In this document: in pieces, positions 18,894 to 23,216 of the stretch
Layout: every line of letters begins with the position of its first letter
Position numbering within the stretch: position 1 is the first letter of the stretch
Assembly: GCA_001931905.2 (NCBI GenBank)
Contig: MSJI02000029.1
Coordinates: forward strand, 1-23,216
DNA from: Cladosporium sp. IMV 00045
Lineage: Eukaryota > Ascomycota > Dothideomycetes > Cladosporiales > Cladosporiaceae
Length of the DNA: 23,216 bases
Direction of reading: 5' to 3'
Notes under the pieces: model-generated
Seen by the model: the letters and a program-made list of their open reading frames with translations, nothing else
Databases searched by the model: none
Told to the model about the DNA's origin: nothing
Made by a program: the position numbers and the translations under genes

Positions 18894-19336
18894 CTGATGG
18901 CTATTCCTCTCTTTCTGCTCGCGCATTAATTTGTGATGCTTCTGCTATTGGTCGTAAACTGCACCGGCTGGTCCAGCGTACTCACGTTCGAGTGCATGGT
19001 CACGCAGCGACTCGGCTAATTGAGCGTGATCCCTTGATCCTCCGTAATCGAGGCATCCGTGCAGACAATTCATACAAAAGACTAGTCGCCCTCAGAATGA
19101 AACTTGCTGCCTGCCCTGATCATATCTTTAACGAGTCTTGGTTTCCACTACAATCTGATAGCAAAACCCAACCCCAAGAAGCACTCCAGTCATGGGTATC
19201 TTTCGCACAGGCTTCTCCTAAATTTGGAGCTTCTCCAAACACAACGATTGCCGACCTAAAGCATCTTGCTTCGTGCAGGTGGATCGAAGCATCGTTCCCC
19301 ACCATAATTGGCAAAACGCCGAGACTATGCCGCTAG
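18894..19336 (+). CDS. Open frame without an early ATG, weak call
   Basis: The frame is open for about 147 codons, from just after a TGA to a TAG. Its composition is protein-like: SLSARALICDASAIG, then HGHAATRLIERDPLIL, then QEALQSWVSFAQASPKFG. The first ATG (Met-Lys-Leu-Ala-Ala) lies halfway through. If real it is an exon or the remnant of a gene whose 5' part is gone. No family is recognised. Confidence 0.3.
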
Positions 19337-19646
19337 AAAGCCTCTTAGGAGCTTGCTTATGAGAGGCTAGCAAACCACACGACCCAGCACTTTTAACGTT
19401 AATTGGTAGCCAATACAATATTGACGTATGGGATGAGCGGTATTTGGAGTACATACAAGGTAATATAGCCAGTTAAGCGGTCAGTTCTCGCAGGAAGACC
19501 CGTACGTAAGATTATCGAACGAGATGAACTATACTCAAGAAGTACTCCGGAAAGTCACCAGGGCGTCATGAGGGAACTGAAAGACTTATGCGGAATCATC
19601 TTCCAGGAATTCAGCCGATGAATCAGAGCAGCTAATATTCTGACAA
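19337..19646. other. Intergenic region, no gene seen
   Basis: No convincing ORF or RNA gene is present. It separates a weak plus-strand frame from the 3' end of a minus-strand gene, so it would hold the 3' ends of both. Confidence 0.5.
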
Positions 19647-20798
19647 CTACAGCCCCTGCAGAATTCTCGTTCCCAGAATGTATACAAAGATCGACAGAGT
19701 CATTGCGATCACAAGTGCCACGACAGATCTTGATCGACATGCCTTTTCGAGAACCGATTCTTCTTTACTCGCTGCGTCGTGCTCAAATGTTGCCTTTGAG
19801 AACCAGGACGTTGGGCCCTGATGCTGAGATCCCGATGGCAACGGATTGCCGCTGCCATTTCGGACATCCTCTATGCAAGTCTCACAAAATCGAAAGCAGT
19901 TTTTTCCGAGATGCTGTTTACACTCGCTGCTAGCAGATACGGCACCGGCAGGGTAGATTCCAGCGTGGTCTCTGGCGAGTTCGTTGCATGAAGTTGTTTG
20001 CTGAAACTTCGTGATCGCACAAAGCTCGTATTCCTGGCTTTCACTGGATATGCGTTCGACAGCCAGATGGTCCTCGATTTGTAATTGGTAGAATTGAGTC
20101 TTTTTCTGTCTTATCACGACTCGAAGCTGTTCTTGAACAGAACTTTTGTGTGCACAAAGATCATCCAAAAGATGGTTGAAGGCCAGGCAGATGTCAGATA
20201 TTGCTTCTGCCGATATGCTGTCGTTGAGGACGTCGAGGAAAGCTTTGGTATCCTCAAGAAGCAATCCGATTTCAAGGGCTGTTCTCCGCTTCCGATGGAC
20301 TGCCGTGTGTCTGATCTCAACCACAGCGTTGAAAAGCGGCATCAAAGGTTTTTCGAGAGCCTCAACCTTCGCGCGGGGTAGAAGATCTCTGCGCTTCCGA
20401 AGTATCTTGACCCAATCATTGAGCTCTACGCATTGTGCACAATCCCAGCCCTTCTCTTTGATCATCTCCCGCATGGCTGTTGCACCAAATTTGAAGAGTG
20501 AATCCTCAAGCATCCGCTGTGCGGCGAGCAAAAGGGTATGTTGGAGATTGTAAGGAAGATAGACAGGCATCAGTGACGCAAGTGTTTGGTCCGCATTGAG
20601 AAAATCTCTGCTCTGCGAAGCGCCGAGTGTCGTTGCTGCATGTTGAGCAGAGGAATCTTCATCTACTACAGCCACATCACTTTCGACCCCTAGCGCGTTG
20701 CTGGGAGCGGGCAAGCAGGATCGGAGTGACGGTACAGTGGTGGCGGTATTCTTTGTGAGGGCCTCAGCTTTCTGTCTTTGGTCTGTCTGGAAGGTCAT
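19647..20798 (-). CDS. Tail-anchored protein of an uncharacterised fungal family
   Basis: The start is ATG 20798 (MTFQTDQRQKAEAL); an earlier GTG in the same frame is less likely. The protein has 383 residues and a single exon. Residues ~1-80 are Ser/Ala-rich and look disordered. Residues ~85-250 are helical, with VEIRHTAVHRKRRTALEIG, a motif I associate with uncharacterised ascomycete proteins (IRHxAVHR). The C-terminus holds a hydrophobic helix VVALVIAMTLSIFVYILG followed by a short basic tail, the arrangement of a tail-anchored membrane protein with the bulk in the cytosol. No signal peptide is present. The target membrane and function are unknown. It lies just downstream of the CYTH gene on the same strand (about 63 bp from that stop). 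Confidence 0.75.
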   Translation of the reverse strand: MTFQTDQRQKAEALTKNTATTVPSLRSCLPAPSNALGVESDVAVVDEDSSAQHAATTLGASQSRDFLNADQTLASLMPVYLPYNLQHTLLLAAQRMLEDSLFKFGATAMREMIKEKGWDCAQCVELNDWVKILRKRRDLLPRAKVEALEKPLMPLFNAVVEIRHTAVHRKRRTALEIGLLLEDTKAFLDVLNDSISAEAISDICLAFNHLLDDLCAHKSSVQEQLRVVIRQKKTQFYQLQIEDHLAVERISSESQEYELCAITKFQQTTSCNELARDHAGIYPAGAVSASSECKQHLGKNCFRFCETCIEDVRNGSGNPLPSGSQHQGPTSWFSKATFEHDAASKEESVLEKACRSRSVVALVIAMTLSIFVYILGTRILQGL

Positions 20799-20861
20799 CA
20801 ATACCTGCACTGATGGGACACTAAAACTTCATGCGAACCTTTGACTCAAAAGACCCTTCGT

Positions 20862-21449
20862 TCAAAAGGCGTAATGTGATGTCACCACTGTGTCCAGTAC
20901 CAAATTCATTTTCCAGTCGCATTCGCACTGATATCCTAAAAAGAGATTTGGGACCTTCCAGATTTGACGTCTTGTAACCAAATCGGCATACATTGTCAAG
21001 TCAGACATAGCCACTTCTGGTGCGTTTTTCCGTAGTAGCTCGTTGACCTCTTGTTCACCGTGGACCTCCATCATACGCGAGTTCGCGAAGTCGCCATCCA
21101 GCCGTAACTTGGCATTTCAGATGCCCGACCTCGGCCTTGAACCTTGGAAAGGCGTGCAGGTGCGGAACCTGACCCAAATTCCTTTCCTCCAAAGGCTGTC
21201 TTTGCACTCATAATAGATGTCATGAAGTTCGAGCCGTTGAGCTGGCACAAGTGCCTTTTCCGTGCCGGTGAAATGCAATGTATCATGGTGATTTAGGAGC
21301 AGCTTCCAATTTTCCAAGAAATGTGAAGTTGGGACGAATTTCCGCTCAACCTCGATCTGATGATGCTTTTGGCGAATGAACTGCACCATGTGTGCGACGT
21401 TGTCTACACTCAACCTTCGCATGAAGTTCAACGAGTTCAAGGGATACAT
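20862..21449 (-). pseudogene. CYTH-domain (thiamine-triphosphatase-like) gene with an in-frame stop
   Basis: CYTH enzymes hydrolyse triphosphates such as thiamine triphosphate using two divalent metals. From ATG 21449 the frame gives the signature ExExK as EVERKFVP (residues 33-40), then LHDIYYECKDSLWRKGIWVR, a conserved block of the family. Codon 111 is TGA (21117-21119) where a Trp (WEAK-like) is expected; the same frame continues as NAKLRLDGDFANSRMMEVHG and TRRQIWKVPNLF, both family-like. The stretch between GIWVRFR and the stop (TCTPFQGSRPRSGI) is longer than expected, so a small insertion or unspliced intron is possible, but no good donor/acceptor pair clears the stop without losing conserved residues. 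The C-terminus after LVLDTVVTSHYAF ends early, missing the usual last acidic strands. Confidence 0.7.
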
Positions 21450-21902
21450 GGCGCTGACCGAGCGGTTCGATTGTTAGAGTTGGGCCGATGAGCGGGAATC
21501 TGGATTGAAGTATTGTGTTTAGTCAAAGTCAGAATCATGAACGGGAATAAATTCACCCAAGAACAAATGTAGGCCATCATTCTCAATACTTCTACCTCAT
21601 GATCGACCGCCCATGATTTTGCCGAAAGAAGTAACAATTTTCAGGGTGAATAGACTTTCCATGGACGGATCTCACTAGGTTCAATGTTCACTGCCAGATG
21701 CACACTGGGAGTATATGAATTCATATATTAAAACGGCTGCAATAATTAGTATGCAGACTTAGAAGTAGATCTTTGATAGCAATAATTCCATGTCTACCAC
21801 CAAGTATTGTTGAACAGCGCGGAACGAGTACTTGATCCCAACCCCAGCGACCGAAAGAACCACCCAACTATCCAGAATATATCCCCCTCTCGCTCAAATA
21901 AC
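21450..21902. other. AT-rich intergenic region
   Basis: The stretch is AT-rich, especially 21700-21800, and holds no convincing ORF or RNA gene. It would contain the promoter of the CYTH gene and the 3' end of the HAD-UPRTase gene, both on the minus strand. Confidence 0.5.
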
Positions 21903-23216
21903 TCACTGCAGGAAAGTCGTGTTGAAAAGACGATTCCCAGTGTCAGTTGTTCCCTGGCCAGTATATTGATTATCAGAGACGCGCAGAGTGACGAGCTTGA
22001 TGCCACATTTGATGGCTGCTGCGCGGAGTAGGCCTTCGTTCCCGATGGAACGCCTTTGCACAACGCATGCCACTACTACTATCGTGGCCTTGCTGCGAAG
22101 CGCGCGGACATGCTCTATGGCGTCTTTCATCGTGGTCCCGTTGTTGACGACCGAGTCGACCAAAATCACATTATCGCAGTCATTCAGATGTGTGTGCCTG
22201 ATGTCACCGCTGTTCTTCGCATGGAGAAATGCGGCGCCCGGGAAAGCGTCGCTGACGCCCAGTGCGAGAGGCTCTCCACCCCGCATCAAAGCCACCACAA
22301 GGGTCCGCGCTTCCCCACGAAGCCGGTATCCGGTAGCAAGCCCACCCTGAACGTGCTTGATTGGGTATTCTTCGAGTCCGATCACCTCTGTCAGGATACG
22401 AGTAGCCAAATATCGCCCAACTCGTTCATGAGCCTTTCGAAGCAGAGGTCCGTTCTTCTCGGCATCACGGGTGGCAGTCATGAGGAGCTTCGCCGCGCTA
22501 GACTCTGTCTCATCACGTACATCCATGCGAGGCAGCAAGAGCTCTTTGATGAAGTCGTCACTGGCAGGATCGCACGGCGGGAGGCGCGTAAAGTCGAGTC
22601 TTGGTCGCACAGACCTGGGCAGCAACGCTTGTCTTGCACGTAGCTGGCTTGATTTCAAGGCTTGATTTAAGGCATCATCCATAGTGTGGCTTCTGGTCTC
22701 CTCATCGCCGACGACAACCACGGCTTGATCTGCTTCTTGTAGCATCTCGAGATCGAGTATGCTATCTCCGAAAGCCCACACGTATTGACGATACTCGTTT
22801 CGTAGTCGGGAGACAAGATGTGCTTTGACCGCTGCGTTGACTACGTAGCCATCGTGCAAGCGACCTCCTCCTACAACTTGGACAGCGTGGTCGAGCTTCG
22901 CTAGTTGCAGTACGTTCTCCCAGATCCTTTTCAGTCCGCTAGTGATAACGACGACTTTCGTGTGAGGCGTTCTTGATGCGCGCCCCAAAAGAGATGCCAT
23001 CTCAGTGTGCATCTGAACCGCTGAAGCTGTCTCGAAGCAGATCTCCTCGAACATGCAGTCCGTCATGATCTCATCGTAGATGAGAACCCGTTGCCGAAAA
23101 GCGAGATATGAGTATCCCAGTGGACTCCCAAACAGATTCTGAAGAAAGTCTGCGTCGACGCCTGATAACTTTCGGCTGACGGCGTCATGGAACATCTTGC
23201 CAGTGTCGAAGGACGC
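21903..23216 (-). CDS. HAD-like phosphatase fused to uracil phosphoribosyltransferase-like domain, 5' partial
   Basis: The frame is open to the right edge, so the N-terminus is outside the window; at least 437 residues are visible. The N-terminal part is HAD-like: VVVITSGLKRIWENVL is motif II-like, and YVWAFGDSILDLEML with a following acidic segment is motif IV-like. Motif I is not seen. The C-terminal part is a PRTase of the uracil type: ILTEVIGLEEYPIKHVQGG, then RTLVVALMRGGEPLALGV, the PRPP loop VILVDSVVNNGTTMKDAI, and the C-terminal uracil-site block YTGQGTTDTGNRLFNT. The loop and the uracil block differ from typical UPRTases, where the segments read closer to VDPMLATGG and PGLGDAGDR. The fusion is known in ascomycetes, often with an upstream P-loop uridine-kinase-like part. 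The last residues (TTFLQ) precede the TGA. Confidence 0.85.
   Translation of the reverse strand, partial: ASFDTGKMFHDAVSRKLSGVDADFLQNLFGSPLGYSYLAFRQRVLIYDEIMTDCMFEEICFETASAVQMHTEMASLLGRASRTPHTKVVVITSGLKRIWENVLQLAKLDHAVQVVGGGRLHDGYVVNAAVKAHLVSRLRNEYRQYVWAFGDSILDLEMLQEADQAVVVVGDEETRSHTMDDALNQALKSSQLRARQALLPRSVRPRLDFTRLPPCDPASDDFIKELLLPRMDVRDETESSAAKLLMTATRDAEKNGPLLRKAHERVGRYLATRILTEVIGLEEYPIKHVQGGLATGYRLRGEARTLVVALMRGGEPLALGVSDAFPGAAFLHAKNSGDIRHTHLNDCDNVILVDSVVNNGTTMKDAIEHVRALRSKATIVVVACVVQRRSIGNEGLLRAAAIKCGIKLVTLRVSDNQYTGQGTTDTGNRLFNTTFLQ

Noticed and set aside
21130..21195. Intron that would remove the stop in the CYTH gene
   Set aside because: No donor closer than a weak GTCAGG fits, and removing the segment also deletes the Val-Arg of the conserved GIWVR block.

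Overview
The window reads as nuclear DNA of a filamentous ascomycete fungus, probably Pezizomycotina and perhaps Dothideomycetes (inference). The evidence is short introns of 40-61 nt with fungal donors (GTATGT, GTATGG, GTACGT), CTGAC-type branch sites in most of them and TAG or CAG acceptors; typical fungal families (BTB/POZ, F-box, C2H2, CYTH, a HAD-uracil phosphoribosyltransferase fusion); and a transposon carrying the C-to-T mutation pattern of RIP (repeat-induced point mutation). There are no operons, and genes lie on both strands.

Layout. Bases 1-464 are a MITE-like element with terminal inverted repeats. Bases ~470-3190 are a RIP-mutated transposon holding a FAR1/MULE transposase pseudogene on the minus strand, with short direct repeats and many small TTCGTT...AACGAA hairpins. 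Bases 3.2-6.2 kb hold a weak ORF and then a long minus-strand gene resembling a uracil-DNA-glycosylase-fold protein, with one intron and an apparently compensating pair of frameshifts. Bases 7.3-12.3 kb hold a proline/glutamate-rich CxxC protein (-), a BTB protein with one intron (+), an MBD4-like DNA glycosylase with an in-frame stop (+), a DEDDy 3'-5' exonuclease (-), and three tandem copies of a ~175-bp repeat. Bases 12.5-15.7 kb hold a three-finger C2H2 protein (+), two weak ORFs and an F-box-like protein (+). Bases 17.0-23.2 kb hold a second BTB protein (-), a tail-anchored protein (-), a CYTH-domain gene with an in-frame stop (-) and the 3' part of a HAD-UPRTase fusion (-) that runs off the right edge.

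The genes do not form an obvious pathway. The common theme is decay. The transposon is heavily mutated with CpA-to-TpA changes, and three nearby genes that would otherwise be readable carry isolated disabling lesions (two nonsense codons and a frameshift pair). Two of these three have or suggest a DNA-glycosylase fold. I found no convincing defence system, CRISPR array, rRNA or tRNA, and no biosynthetic gene cluster.
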